A DNA stretch of 64,000 nucleotides from Streptomyces sp. M92 (GCF_028473745.1 NZ_CP101137.1:6448001-6512000), one strand, 5' to 3'; shown: positions 17,507-25,663, counted from the stretch's first letter. The notes: generated from the sequence alone by a model not told the origin. Made by a program: numbers and translations.

Positions 17507-18211
17507 ATGGACGTCATCGAGCTCGTCCCCCGCCTCCACCTGCTGCGCTTCCCGGTGGGCCAGGCCTATCTGTGGCGCGACGGCGACGACCTGACGCTGA
17601 TCGACGCCGGTCCGGCCGGGTCGGGGGCGCGCATCGGCGCGCCGGCGGGCAGTGTCGGACGCGTACGGCGGGTGGTCCACACCCACTTCCACGAGGACCA
17701 CGTGGGCGGGGCGGGTGAGCTGGCCGCACTCACCGGGGCGGAGGTGGTGGCGCACGTTCTGGAGGCGCCGGTGGTGCGGGGTGAGGTGCCGGGGCCGCCG
17801 CCCGTGTTCGAAGAGTGGGAGCGCCCCCTGCACGCCGACGCCGTCCGGCGGCTTCCACGGGGCGGATTCGAGCGGCCGGCGCGGGTGACCGAGGTGTCCG
17901 ACGGCGACGTCCTCGACTTCGGCGGCGGTGCACGCGTCGCCCACGCCCCGGGCCACACGGACGGCAGCATCGGGCTGCGCCTCCCGCGCCACGTCGTGCT
18001 GTTCACGGGGGACGCCGTCGCCGCGCCGCCGGTCGACGGCGGTGTGACGCCCGGCGTGTTCAACACCGACCGGGACCGGGCCGTCACCTCGTTCGGCAGG
18101 CTGGCCGGCCTCGACACGGAGACGGCCTGCTTCGGGCACGGGGACCCGGTGACCGCGGGGGCCGGGCAGTCGCTCCGGGCGTCGGCGCGGGCGCGCCCGG
18201 CGGACGGCTGA
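17507..18211 (+). CDS. Metallo-beta-lactamase fold hydrolase
   Basis: A 234-residue MBL-fold protein. The zinc motif THFHEDHVGG (about residues 58-67) is complete. The later AHAPGHTDGSIGL supplies the third metal histidine, and a late CFGHGDP provides another. It looks like a glyoxalase II-type or general metallo-hydrolase of unknown substrate. A TACGGT box (17495-17500) lies 6 bases before the ATG and no ribosome site is visible, so the transcript is probably leaderless. It is convergent with the AAA-Nudix gene, with only 2 bases between stop codons. Confidence 0.85.
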   Translation: MDVIELVPRLHLLRFPVGQAYLWRDGDDLTLIDAGPAGSGARIGAPAGSVGRVRRVVHTHFHEDHVGGAGELAALTGAEVVAHVLEAPVVRGEVPGPPPVFEEWERPLHADAVRRLPRGGFERPARVTEVSDGDVLDFGGGARVAHAPGHTDGSIGLRLPRHVVLFTGDAVAAPPVDGGVTPGVFNTDRDRAVTSFGRLAGLDTETACFGHGDPVTAGAGQSLRASARARPADG

Positions 18212-18213
18212 GG

Positions 18214-19257
18214 TCAGCCGACGGGGATGCCGGCCTCCAGGTAGAGGACCGTTCCGCGTTCCCGGGCCCGCAGGGCCCAGCGCAGCCGCTCGTAGCGGAC
18301 GGGGGGCAGCAGGTCGGCGGCCTCGTCCTCAGTGACGAAGCGCCAGCCGCGCAGTTCGGGGCCGGGCAGCAGCACCCGGCCGGCGTCCGCGGAGTCGAGC
18401 CGGCCGCCGTCGAAGAGCAGGCGCAGACCGCCGTAGCCGGGGGGCACGGGCCGTTCCCAGTCGACGACCAGCAGGGCGGGTACGTCGTCGAGGTGGATGC
18501 CGGTCTCCTCGGCGACCTCGCGCATCCCGGCCCGGGCGGGTGCCTCGCCGGGTTCGACCACGCCGCCGGGGAACTCCCAGCCGGGCTTGTAGGTGGGGTC
18601 GACGAGCAGGACGCGGTCCTGTTCGTCGAAGAGCAGGACGCCGGCGGCGAGGGTCTCGGCGGTGGGTTCGGGCGTCTGGACTATGTCGCAGGCGGGCACG
18701 GAGCCGGTGCCCACGGCCTCGGCGATCCGGGCGGCGGTCTCGTAGGGGGTGAGGGCGCCGGTGTCGACCGGGTGGGCGTCGGCGGTCAGCCAGGAGGCGA
18801 GGGCGGCCCGGTACGGCTCGATGTGGTCGTACGACCACTGCCGTACGCGTATCTCGCCGTCGGGCAGGCCCTCCGGTATCTCACGGCCCGCGATCCGCTT
18901 GCGCAGGATCGTTTCAGCCGGGGCGAGCAGGATGTGCCGGACCGAGATGCGGCGGGCGGCGAGGCCGCCGAAGATCTCGTCCCGGTACTCCTGGCGCAAC
19001 AGCGTCATGGGGACGACGAGGGTCCCGCCGAGCTCGGCGAGCATCGCGGCCGCCGTGTCGATGACCAGGCGGCGCCAGATCGGCAGGTCCTGGAAGTCGC
19101 CGACCTCGGCGAGGCGTTTGGGCGGCAGCAGGTGCGCGAGCGCCCCGCCGACGACCTCGGGGTCGAAGAGTGTGCTGTTCGGGATCAGTTCGATCAGTTC
19201 CCGTGCGGTGGTGGTCTTCCCCGCACCGAACGCGCCGTTGATCCAGACGACGGTCAC
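18214..19257 (-). CDS. AAA ATPase/kinase-Nudix hydrolase fusion
   Basis: A 347-residue two-domain protein. Residues 1 to about 180 form a P-loop kinase-like domain with Walker A GAFGAGKTT (residues 8-16), resembling small nucleotide or phosphate kinases. Residues about 200-347 form a Nudix domain with the full signature GGVVEPGEAPARAGMREV followed by AEETGI. Fusion of a P-loop kinase to a Nudix pyrophosphohydrolase suggests linked phosphorylation and cleanup of nucleotides or nucleotide-like metabolites. The actual substrates are unknown. The GTG start at 19257 follows AGGGGGA. Confidence 0.85.
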   Translation of the reverse strand: MTVVWINGAFGAGKTTTARELIELIPNSTLFDPEVVGGALAHLLPPKRLAEVGDFQDLPIWRRLVIDTAAAMLAELGGTLVVPMTLLRQEYRDEIFGGLAARRISVRHILLAPAETILRKRIAGREIPEGLPDGEIRVRQWSYDHIEPYRAALASWLTADAHPVDTGALTPYETAARIAEAVGTGSVPACDIVQTPEPTAETLAAGVLLFDEQDRVLLVDPTYKPGWEFPGGVVEPGEAPARAGMREVAEETGIHLDDVPALLVVDWERPVPPGYGGLRLLFDGGRLDSADAGRVLLPGPELRGWRFVTEDEAADLLPPVRYERLRWALRARERGTVLYLEAGIPVG

Positions 19258-19340
19258 AGGTCCCCCTCTTCTGTTGGCCCCCTGTGGCTTGCCCGCAACA
19301 CCCTGCCACGGAAACCAGGTCCAGTTGAGGGCGTAGGACG

Positions 19341-19376
19341 ACGGCGCCGGCGCCCCCGGAGGGGCACCGGCGCCGT
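19341..19376 (-). terminator. Strong hairpin terminator after the secreted peptide gene
   Basis: Arms of 16 bases (ACGGCGCCGGCGCCCC and GGGGCACCGGCGCCGT, one G-T-type mismatch) enclose a 4-base loop, 20 bases past the stop codon of the small secreted peptide gene. Confidence 0.75.
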
Positions 19377-19395
19377 GCGGTCCGGGCGGTACGGC

Positions 19396-19593
19396 TCAGC
19401 GGCCCAGCTGCCCGAGCGTGTCGTCGTCCACGGACAGGCTCTCGACGGCGACCGTGTCCTCCACGGTGCTGACGGTGTCCTCCACGTCGAGACCGAGGGG
19501 GAGTTCGGCCGGGGCACCGTGGGACGGGCTGACGGCCGCGACGACGAACCCGGTGGCCAGGGATGCGATGGCGAGCATGCTGCGCTTCTTCAT
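19396..19593 (-). CDS. Small secreted peptide
   Basis: A 65-residue peptide starting MKKRSMLAIASLATGFVV. It has a classical signal peptide (basic n-region, hydrophobic core, likely cleavage after SHGA at about residue 27). The predicted mature part is only about 38 residues and strongly acidic: it has repeated Val-Glu-Asp/Ser-Val motifs (DVEDTVSTVEDTV), no cysteine, and ends LGQLGR. It resembles the short exported proteins common in streptomycetes but I recognise no family. A strong terminator follows and about 500 bases of non-coding DNA precede it, so it is a monocistronic unit. No function is claimed. Confidence 0.7.
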   Translation of the reverse strand: MKKRSMLAIASLATGFVVAAVSPSHGAPAELPLGLDVEDTVSTVEDTVAVESLSVDDDTLGQLGR

Positions 19594-20102
19594 GCCTGCT
19601 TCAACTGCGCCGGGGCGCGGGGGTCACGGGTGAGGACACGGGAGCCGCGCCCGGCCCCGTCCCCCGGCCGGGGGCGTCCGCCTACGGGCCCGGGACCGAA
19701 CGAAGCCGCCACCGAACCGCGACGCTGCGGAACCGGCGCGGGAAGCCCCGGTCGGCGCGAGCGACTCGGTCGCCCCAGCCCCCGCCGCGCACGACCGGAC
19801 CGCACGAGCACGTAACCGGCCCGCACGCCTCGCAACCGGCACGCGGGCCCGTACCACCGCAGGCAGGCAGTCGACGCAGAACAGGGCGGACGGCCCGGCC
19901 CCCGGCTCACGGCTCACGGCTCACGGCTCACGGCTCACGGCTCACGGCTCACGGCTCACGGCTCACGGCTCACGGCCCAGACCATACGGCCCGTCACCGA
20001 CACGCGCCTCGCAACCGGCGGACGCTCCGGGACGACCCGGGCAGGGCGCTCGGCCGGTGCGGTACGACGCCGGGCCCGGGCAGCCACCCGGGACGGCACG
20101 GC
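19594..20102. other. 509-bp non-coding interval with tandem and direct repeats
   Basis: No credible gene is seen here on either strand. It contains the 7-bp array at 19904-19973, two copies of the 15-mer CGCCTCGCAACCGGC (19826-19840 and 20005-20019) on either side of that array, and several further AACCGGC words. The promoter of the secreted peptide gene must lie at its left end. Composition is rich in CCG and CAC words without codon structure. Confidence 0.6.
19904..19973. repeat. 7-bp tandem repeat, 10 units
   Basis: Ten perfect head-to-tail copies of GGCTCAC, identical over 70 bases. The unit length is not a multiple of three and no gene reads through it. Confidence 0.97.
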
Positions 20103-21056
20103 TCAGACCCGTGCCGGGCTCGCGTCCGCCGTCCTGGTGAGGGCCGCCGCGGCCGCGCCCACCAGGCCCGCGTCCGTCCCCATCTGGGCCGGCACGACCG
20201 CCAGGCGCCGCACGAAGGACAGGGTCGCGTAGTCGGTCAGCGCCTTGCGCAACGGGGCGAAGAGTACGTCGCCCGCCTTGCCCACTCCCCCGCCGACCAC
20301 GGCGATGTCGATCTCGACGAGGGTCGCGGTGGCGGCGATCCCGGCGGCCAGCGCCTGCGCGGCCCGTTCGAAGGAGGCCACGGCGACGGGGTCGCCCCGG
20401 CGCGCGGCGGCGGCCACCGCGGCGGCGGAGGTGTCGCCGTCCGGGGCGGGCCGCCAGCCCCCGTCGAGGGCGCGTCGCGCGATGTTGGGGCCGCTCGCTA
20501 TGCGCTCCACACAGCCCTGCGCGCCGCACGGGCAGGGGTCGCCGTCCAGGTCCACGCTGATGTGCCCGATGTGGCCGGCGTTGCCGGTCGGGCCGGGATG
20601 CAGCCGTCCGTTCAGGACCAGACCGCCGCCGACCCCCGTGGAGACCACCATGCACAGCGCGTTGTCGTGCCCGCGCGCGGCGCCCTGCCAGTGCTCGGCC
20701 GCCGTGATCGCCACCCCGTCGCCGATCAGCTCGACGGGCAGGTCACCGACGGCTTCTCGCACCCGGCGGACGAGCGGGTAGTCCCGCCAGCCCGGCACGT
20801 TGACCGGGCTGACCGTGCCGGCGGAGGCGTCCACCGGGCCCGCGCTGCCGATGCCGACGGCCGTGGCCCGCCCCCACAGCGGCGACGCCGTCAGCTCTCC
20901 GAGGACGGCCGCCACGGCCCCCATCACGGTGTCGCCGTCCTCCCGGGCGGGCGTGGCACGCTGCGCACGCGCCTGGATGCGGCCGTGGCCGTCCACCAGC
21001 GCTCCGGCGATCTTGGTGCCGCCGATGTCCAGCGCTGCCACGAGGTCGGTGTGCAT
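20103..21056 (-). CDS. ROK family sugar kinase (glucokinase-like)
   Basis: A 317-residue ROK-family kinase without a DNA-binding domain. The ATP-binding start is LVAALDIGGTKIAGALVDG (residues 5-23). The zinc motif CPCGAQGCVERIASG and the catalytic-loop region GHIGHISVDLDG are present. It would phosphorylate a hexose such as glucose, mannose or an N-acetyl amino sugar; the exact sugar cannot be read from the motifs. The ATG at 21056 follows GGGGAGATCC. It is divergent from a LacI regulator at 21329 and shares its operator region. Confidence 0.88.
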   Translation of the reverse strand: MHTDLVAALDIGGTKIAGALVDGHGRIQARAQRATPAREDGDTVMGAVAAVLGELTASPLWGRATAVGIGSAGPVDASAGTVSPVNVPGWRDYPLVRRVREAVGDLPVELIGDGVAITAAEHWQGAARGHDNALCMVVSTGVGGGLVLNGRLHPGPTGNAGHIGHISVDLDGDPCPCGAQGCVERIASGPNIARRALDGGWRPAPDGDTSAAAVAAAARRGDPVAVASFERAAQALAAGIAATATLVEIDIAVVGGGVGKAGDVLFAPLRKALTDYATLSFVRRLAVVPAQMGTDAGLVGAAAAALTRTADASPARV

Positions 21057-21162
21057 CAGAGTCGGATCTCCCCGTTGGGCCGAAAAAAGACGAAAGAGCA
21101 CGAACACGAGAGCGCACAGCAGACCGGTCCCGCGGTGGGGACGGGGGCCGGAGAGTGCGTTG

Positions 21163-21206
21163 GACAGTGTCTCCCGCATCTGACAACGTTGTCCAGGCTC
21201 TATGCT
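21163..21206. promoter_or_regulatory. LacI-type operator in the kinase/LacI divergent region
   Basis: The perfect 12-base palindrome GACAACGTTGTC (21182-21193) has the central CG of LacI-family sites, in the context TGACAACGTTGTCCA. A shorter related palindrome, GACAGTGTC, lies 10 bases away (21163-21171). A TATGCT -10 box for the LacI gene is at 21201-21206, so the palindrome overlaps its -35 area. Autoregulation and co-regulation of the ROK kinase are the simplest reading. Confidence 0.6.
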
Positions 21207-21328
21207 CGACGCCACATCCTCATACAAACGCATGACCGACACATCCCCCTGAGCACCGTGGACGACTGAACACCGTGGACGACAGGAGCCGACGCTTCCC
21301 CGTGGACGACAGGACAGGACACCGCACC

Positions 21329-22378
21329 GTGCCCGACACGCCCCGCCGCGCAGACCGCATCCCCGGGAACCGTTACGGCAATCGCCCGACCATGAAGGAC
21401 GTCGCCGCCCGGGCCGGGGTCGGCCTCAAGACCGTCTCCCGGGTGGTCAACGGGGAGCCGGGCGTCACGCCGGAGACCGAGCGGCGTGTCCAGGAGGCCA
21501 TCGACGCGCTCGGCTTCCGCCGCAACGACAGCGCACGGGTGCTCCGCAAGGGCCGTACCGCCAGCATCGGGCTGGTGCTGGAGGACCTGGCCGACCCGTT
21601 CTACGGGCCGCTCAGCCGCGCCGTGGAGGAGGTGGCCCGCGCGCACGGCGCCCTGCTGATCAACGGGTCCAGCGCCGAGGACCCGGACCGCGAGCAGGAG
21701 CTGGTGTTGGCCCTGTGCGCGCGACGGGTGGACGGGCTGGTGGTGATCCCTGCCGGGGACGACCACCGGTACCTGGAGCCGGAGCTCAGGGCCGGCGTCG
21801 CCACGGTGTTCGTGGACCGTCCGCCGGGGCGGATCGACGCGGACGTGGTGCTGTCCGACAACCATGGCGGCGCCCGCGACGGAGTCGCCCACCTCATCGC
21901 GCACGGCCACCGGAGGATCGGCTTCATCGGCGACATGCCCCGCATCCACACGGCGGCCGAGCGGCTGCGCGGCTACCGGGCCGCGATGGAGGACGCCGGG
22001 ATACCGGTCGAGGACTCCTGGATGTCGCTGGGCGTCACCGACCCCGAGCGGGTGCGCAGGGCGGCCGAGGAGATGCTCACCGGGCCGAACCCGGTCACCG
22101 CGATCTTCACGGGCAACAACCGGGTGACGGTCACCGTGATCCGCGTCCTCGCCGGACACGACCGCCCCGTCGCCCTGGTCGGCTTCGACGACATCGAGCT
22201 GGCCGACCTGCTCCAGCCGGGCGTCACCGTGGTCGCCCAGGACGCCGCGACCCTGGGCCGCACCGCCGCCGAACGGCTCTTCCGGCAGCTGGACGGCACC
22301 CTGCTCGCCCCCGACCGCATCGAACTGCCGACCAGGCTGGTCACCCGGGGCTCGGGCGAACTGCCGCCCGCGGACTGA
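21329..22378 (+). CDS. LacI family transcriptional regulator
   Basis: A repressor of about 349 residues. The N-terminal helix-turn-helix is TMKDVAARAGVGLKTVSRVV, followed by the hinge NDSARVLRKGRTASIGLVL. A periplasmic-binding-protein-like effector domain follows, with DNHGGARDGVAHLIAHGHRRIGFIG (cited in part: HLIAHGHRRIGFIG) and GFDDIELADLLQPGVT. The start is uncertain: GTG codons at 21275, 21302 (AGGAG 13 bases upstream) and 21329 are all in frame; 21329 gives the usual family N-terminus. It is divergent from a ROK sugar kinase and very likely controls it. Confidence 0.88.
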   Translation: MPDTPRRADRIPGNRYGNRPTMKDVAARAGVGLKTVSRVVNGEPGVTPETERRVQEAIDALGFRRNDSARVLRKGRTASIGLVLEDLADPFYGPLSRAVEEVARAHGALLINGSSAEDPDREQELVLALCARRVDGLVVIPAGDDHRYLEPELRAGVATVFVDRPPGRIDADVVLSDNHGGARDGVAHLIAHGHRRIGFIGDMPRIHTAAERLRGYRAAMEDAGIPVEDSWMSLGVTDPERVRRAAEEMLTGPNPVTAIFTGNNRVTVTVIRVLAGHDRPVALVGFDDIELADLLQPGVTVVAQDAATLGRTAAERLFRQLDGTLLAPDRIELPTRLVTRGSGELPPAD

Positions 22379-22384
22379 GCGGCC

Positions 22385-23254
22385 GTGGTGGAAGAGCCCG
22401 GGGACGCCGGGCGCGCGGACGTGTCGCCGCCCGGCGGGCCCGCACGGACTGGCCCGGACGGCGCGGACCGGACGCTGCGCGCACTCGGGCTGGACGGGGT
22501 GCCCCGTGAGGAACCGCTGCTCTACCCGGGCGCGTGGCCCCGGGAGTCCGGGGTGCTCAAGGGAGACCGGCTGCTGCCGCTGGACCGGGTGGTGCACGGG
22601 GACCGGGAGCCGGTGCTGGCGATCGGCTCCAACGGCAGTCCGGCTCAGCTGCGGCACAAGATGGCGGAGTTCGGGATCGACTCGCCGCTCCCGATGGTGA
22701 GGTCGCGGGTCACCGGTCTCGACATCGGAGTGTCCGCTCATGTGAGTCGCATGGGATACGTGTCCGCCTCGCCGGTGTGCGCCCCCGGCGTCGTGCGGGA
22801 ACTGTTCGTGCTCTGGCTCGACGCCGAGCAGCTCGCCGTGATCGACGCGAGCGAGGGCGTGCCGATGGCGTCCGGCAACTTCGACCGCGCCTGGCTCCCC
22901 GCACCCGACGTACGCGTCGAACCGGGCGACGGCACGGTGCTGCGCGGCGCGTACGCCTACGTCAACCGCCACGGCGTCCTGCACGACGGCGACGGGGCAC
23001 CCCGCCGGCACCCGGGCGGGCAACGGCCCCTCATCACCGGACTCCTCCGGGAGTCGGCCCGGCTGCGGGGACTGTTCGGGGCGACGCCCGAGGAGTTCTG
23101 CGCGCGGGCGCGCTCCGACCGGCGGCTGTGCGAGCGGGGGACGCGGCTGTTCGCCGAGGAGGGGCGGGTGACGGCGTCCGGACTGGAGCGGTACGTGGAC
23201 TCGGGCCGGACGCCGGACGAAGCGCTGCCGCCGCCTACTGCGCCGATGCCGTGA
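22385..23254 (+). CDS. Conserved hypothetical protein, possible gamma-glutamylcyclotransferase-like fold
   Basis: A 289-residue protein of unknown function, starting with GTG 6 bases after the LacI stop, so probably co-transcribed. The segment VLAIGSNGSPAQLRHKM (about residues 77-93) resembles the YGSN-type substrate loop of gamma-glutamylcyclotransferase-like proteins. It lacks clear confirmation elsewhere, so I treat that as a weak hint. There is no signal peptide or membrane segment. The C-terminal part is charged and probably helical. It overlaps the convergent aldolase-like gene by 20 bases. Confidence 0.6.
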   Translation: MVEEPGDAGRADVSPPGGPARTGPDGADRTLRALGLDGVPREEPLLYPGAWPRESGVLKGDRLLPLDRVVHGDREPVLAIGSNGSPAQLRHKMAEFGIDSPLPMVRSRVTGLDIGVSAHVSRMGYVSASPVCAPGVVRELFVLWLDAEQLAVIDASEGVPMASGNFDRAWLPAPDVRVEPGDGTVLRGAYAYVNRHGVLHDGDGAPRRHPGGQRPLITGLLRESARLRGLFGATPEEFCARARSDRRLCERGTRLFAEEGRVTASGLERYVDSGRTPDEALPPPTAPMP

Positions 23255-24533
23255 GGTCGCCGCGCCGCGGGGACGAGAAGCCCTCCAGGTCGGCGCGGGT
23301 CAGGCCGGTCAGCCGGGCGACCTCGCCGATGTCGAGGGCGCCGCAGTCCAGGCCGCGCAGCAGGTAGCCGCTGAGGGCCTTGGCGGTGGCGGGCTCGTCC
23401 ATGACGTCGCCGCCGGTGCGGTTGGCGTAGCGGGCGAGGCGGGCGGCGGCCTGCTCGAAGCCCTCGCGGTAGAAGGCGAAGACGGCCGCGTAGCGGGTCG
23501 GGATGTGACCGGGGTGCATGTCCCAGCCCTGGTAGTAGGCGCGGGCCAGGGCACGGCGGGTGAGGCCGAAGTGCAGCCGCCAGGCGTCGTGGACCTTCTC
23601 GGTGGGGCCGACCGGCAGGACGTTGGTGGAGCCGTCCGAGACCCGGACGCCGGTGCCGGCGGCGGCGACCTGCATGACCGCCTTGGCGTGGTCGGCGGCG
23701 GGGTGGTCGCTGGCCTGGTGGGCGGCGGAGACGCCGAGGCAGGCGCTGTAGTCGAAGGTGCCGTAGTGCAGGCCGGTGGCGCGGCCCTCGGCGGCCTGGA
23801 TCATTCGGGAGACGGCGGCGGTTCCGTCGGCGGCCAGGATGGACTGGCTGGTCTCGATCTGGATTTCGAAGCCGATCCGGCCGGGCTCGAGCCCGCGCGC
23901 CTTCTCGAAGGCCTCCAGCAGCCGCACCATGGCGGTTACCTGCTCGGGGTAGGTCACCTTGGGGAGCGTGAGGACGAGGCCGTCCGGGAGGCCGCCGGCC
24001 TCCATCAGGCCGCTGAGGAAGACGTCGAGGGTGCGGATGCCCCGGGCGCGCACGGGGGCCTCCATGCACTTCATGCGGATACCCATGTAGGGGGCCGCGG
24101 TGCCCTGTTCGTACGCCTCGGCGATCAGGCGGGCCGCGCGGGCCGCAGCCTCGTCCTCCTCGGCGTCGGAGCGGTTGCCGTAGCCGTCCTCGAAGTCGAC
24201 CCGGAGGTCTTCGATCGGCTCGCGCTCCAGCTTGGCGCGCACGCGGCTGTACACCGCTTCGGCGAGGTCGTCACCGAGGCCGAGGACGGCCGCGAAGGAC
24301 GCGGCGTCGGGGGCGTGTTCGTCGAGGGCGGCCAGCGCCCGGTCGCCCCAGGAGCGGACGGTGTCGGCGGCGAAGACGTCACCGGGTACGTAGACGGTGT
24401 GCACGGGCTGGCGGGTGCCCGGGTCTCCGGGGTAGCGGCGCTCCAGCTCCGCGTCGACCGGTGCGAGGGAGGCACTGATCTCCTCGCCGACGGCGCCCGC
24501 GAGGCTCGTTGCCACCTTCTCCTGCTGACCCAT
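23235..24533 (-). CDS. DUF6986-type aldolase/citrate lyase-like protein
   Basis: A 432-residue cytoplasmic protein with the HpcH/HpaI aldolase or citrate lyase beta TIM-barrel pattern. VDFEDGYGNR (about residues 115-124) supplies acidic metal ligands, FEIQIETSQSIL is the typical glutamate-bearing strand, and GLHYGTFDYSACLGV follows. Family members cleave or form C-C bonds of oxo-acids with a divalent metal; the substrate here is unknown. The start ATG follows AGGAGG by 7 bases. An inverted repeat TTCCG-ctgca-CGGAA lies 25 bases upstream. Confidence 0.75.
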   Translation of the reverse strand: MGQQEKVATSLAGAVGEEISASLAPVDAELERRYPGDPGTRQPVHTVYVPGDVFAADTVRSWGDRALAALDEHAPDAASFAAVLGLGDDLAEAVYSRVRAKLEREPIEDLRVDFEDGYGNRSDAEEDEAAARAARLIAEAYEQGTAAPYMGIRMKCMEAPVRARGIRTLDVFLSGLMEAGGLPDGLVLTLPKVTYPEQVTAMVRLLEAFEKARGLEPGRIGFEIQIETSQSILAADGTAAVSRMIQAAEGRATGLHYGTFDYSACLGVSAAHQASDHPAADHAKAVMQVAAAGTGVRVSDGSTNVLPVGPTEKVHDAWRLHFGLTRRALARAYYQGWDMHPGHIPTRYAAVFAFYREGFEQAAARLARYANRTGGDVMDEPATAKALSGYLLRGLDCGALDIGEVARLTGLTRADLEGFSSPRRGDLTASAQ

Positions 24534-24557
24534 CCCACACCCTCCTGATGTCCACTT

Positions 24558-24572
24558 TTCCGCTGCACGGAA
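24558..24572. promoter_or_regulatory. Inverted repeat upstream of the aldolase-like gene
   Basis: TTCCG-ctgca-CGGAA is a perfect 5-5-5 inverted repeat, 25-39 bases before the start codon, in an AT-rich stretch. IclR-family operators often have similar TTCCG/CGGAA half-sites. No IclR gene is in the window. Confidence 0.4.
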
Positions 24573-24638
24573 TCAACAATCCGTATAGTGAAGTTATCTG
24601 TCGGTTCCCCGCCGGTCAACACCCATCCTGCGCAGACG

Positions 24639-24678
24639 CCGAGGCCCCCGCGACCACGGAGGGTCGCGGGGGCCTCGG
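24639..24678 (-). terminator. 17-bp perfect stem terminator of the etf operon
   Basis: CCGAGGCCCCCGCGACC (24639-24655) and its exact reverse complement (24662-24678) enclose a 6-base loop, 23 bases past the etfA stop. It can also act on transcription from the other direction. Confidence 0.85.
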
Positions 24679-24700
24679 CCGGAGCGGTACCGCTGGACGC

Positions 24701-25663
24701 TCAGCCCTTGCGGGACTTCACTTCCTCGGTGAGCTGCGGGACGACGTCGAAGAGGTCGCCGACGACGCCGTAGTCGACCAGCTCGAAGATCGGGGCCTCG
24801 GCGTCCTTGTTGATCGCCACGATCGTCTTCGAGGTCTGCATGCCCGCGCGGTGCTGGATCGCGCCGGAGATGCCGGAGGCGATGTACAGCTGCGGCGAGA
24901 CGGACTTGCCGGTCTGGCCGACCTGGTTGGTGTGCGGGTACCAGCCGGCGTCCACCGCGGCGCGCGAGGCGCCGACGGCCGCGCCGAGGGAGTCGGCGAG
25001 GGCCTCGATGATCGCGAAGTTCTCCGCGCCGTTGACGCCGCGGCCGCCGGAGACGACGATCGCGGCCTCGGTCAGCTCCGGGCGGCCGGTCGACTCGCGC
25101 GCCGTGCGCGAGGTGACCTTGGTGCCGGTCGCGGCGGCGGAGAAGGACACCGACAGGGCCTCGACCGCACCGGCGGCCGGGGCGGGCTCCACGGCGGCCG
25201 AGTTCGGCTTGACCGTGATGACCGGGGTGCCCTTGGAGACGCGGGACTTGGTGGTGAAGGCGGCGGCGAACACCGACTGGGTGGCCACCGGGCCCTCGTC
25301 GCCGGCCTCCAGGTCGACGGCGTCGGTGATGATGCCCGAGCCCAGGCGCAGCGCCAGGCGGGCGGCGATCTCCTTGCCCTCGGCGGAGGACGGGACCAGC
25401 ACGGCGGCCGGGGAGACGGCCTCGACGGCGGCCTGGAGGGCGTCCACCTTCGGTACGACCAGGTAGTCGCCGTACTCGGCGGCCTCGTGGGTCAGGACCT
25501 TGACGGCACCGTGCTCGGCGAGGGCGGCGGCGGTGTCACCGGCACCGCTGCCGAGGGCCACGGCGACGGGCTCGCCGACGCGGCGGGCCAGCGTCAGCAG
25601 CTCCAGGGTGGGCTTGCGGACGGCACCGTCCACGTGGTCGACGTAGACGAGAACTTCAGCCAT
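24701..25663 (-). CDS. etfA: Electron transfer flavoprotein, alpha subunit
   Basis: A 320-residue FixB/EtfA protein. The N-terminal half carries the AMP/FAD-domain-like fold beginning EVLVYVDHVDGAVRKPTLEL. The C-terminal FAD-binding domain has the signature RAAVDAGWYPHTNQVGQTGKSV (in part: YPHTNQVGQTGKSVSPQLYI) and IVAINKDAEAPIFELVDYG. It forms the ETF heterodimer with the product of the upstream gene and passes electrons from acyl-CoA dehydrogenases to the quinone pool. It lies 58 bases after etfB and is followed by a 17-bp stem terminator, so the operon is etfB-etfA. Confidence 0.96.
   Translation of the reverse strand: MAEVLVYVDHVDGAVRKPTLELLTLARRVGEPVAVALGSGAGDTAAALAEHGAVKVLTHEAAEYGDYLVVPKVDALQAAVEAVSPAAVLVPSSAEGKEIAARLALRLGSGIITDAVDLEAGDEGPVATQSVFAAAFTTKSRVSKGTPVITVKPNSAAVEPAPAAGAVEALSVSFSAAATGTKVTSRTARESTGRPELTEAAIVVSGGRGVNGAENFAIIEALADSLGAAVGASRAAVDAGWYPHTNQVGQTGKSVSPQLYIASGISGAIQHRAGMQTSKTIVAINKDAEAPIFELVDYGVVGDLFDVVPQLTEEVKSRKG

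Noticed and set aside
14696..18139. Very long minus-strand frame of more than 1100 codons
   Set aside because: It runs through four genes on both strands and has no domain or codon-position bias of its own.
21232..21252. Six-codon frame (MTDTSP) before the LacI gene
   Set aside because: It has no ribosome site and no coupling to the LacI start; short frames of this size are expected by chance.
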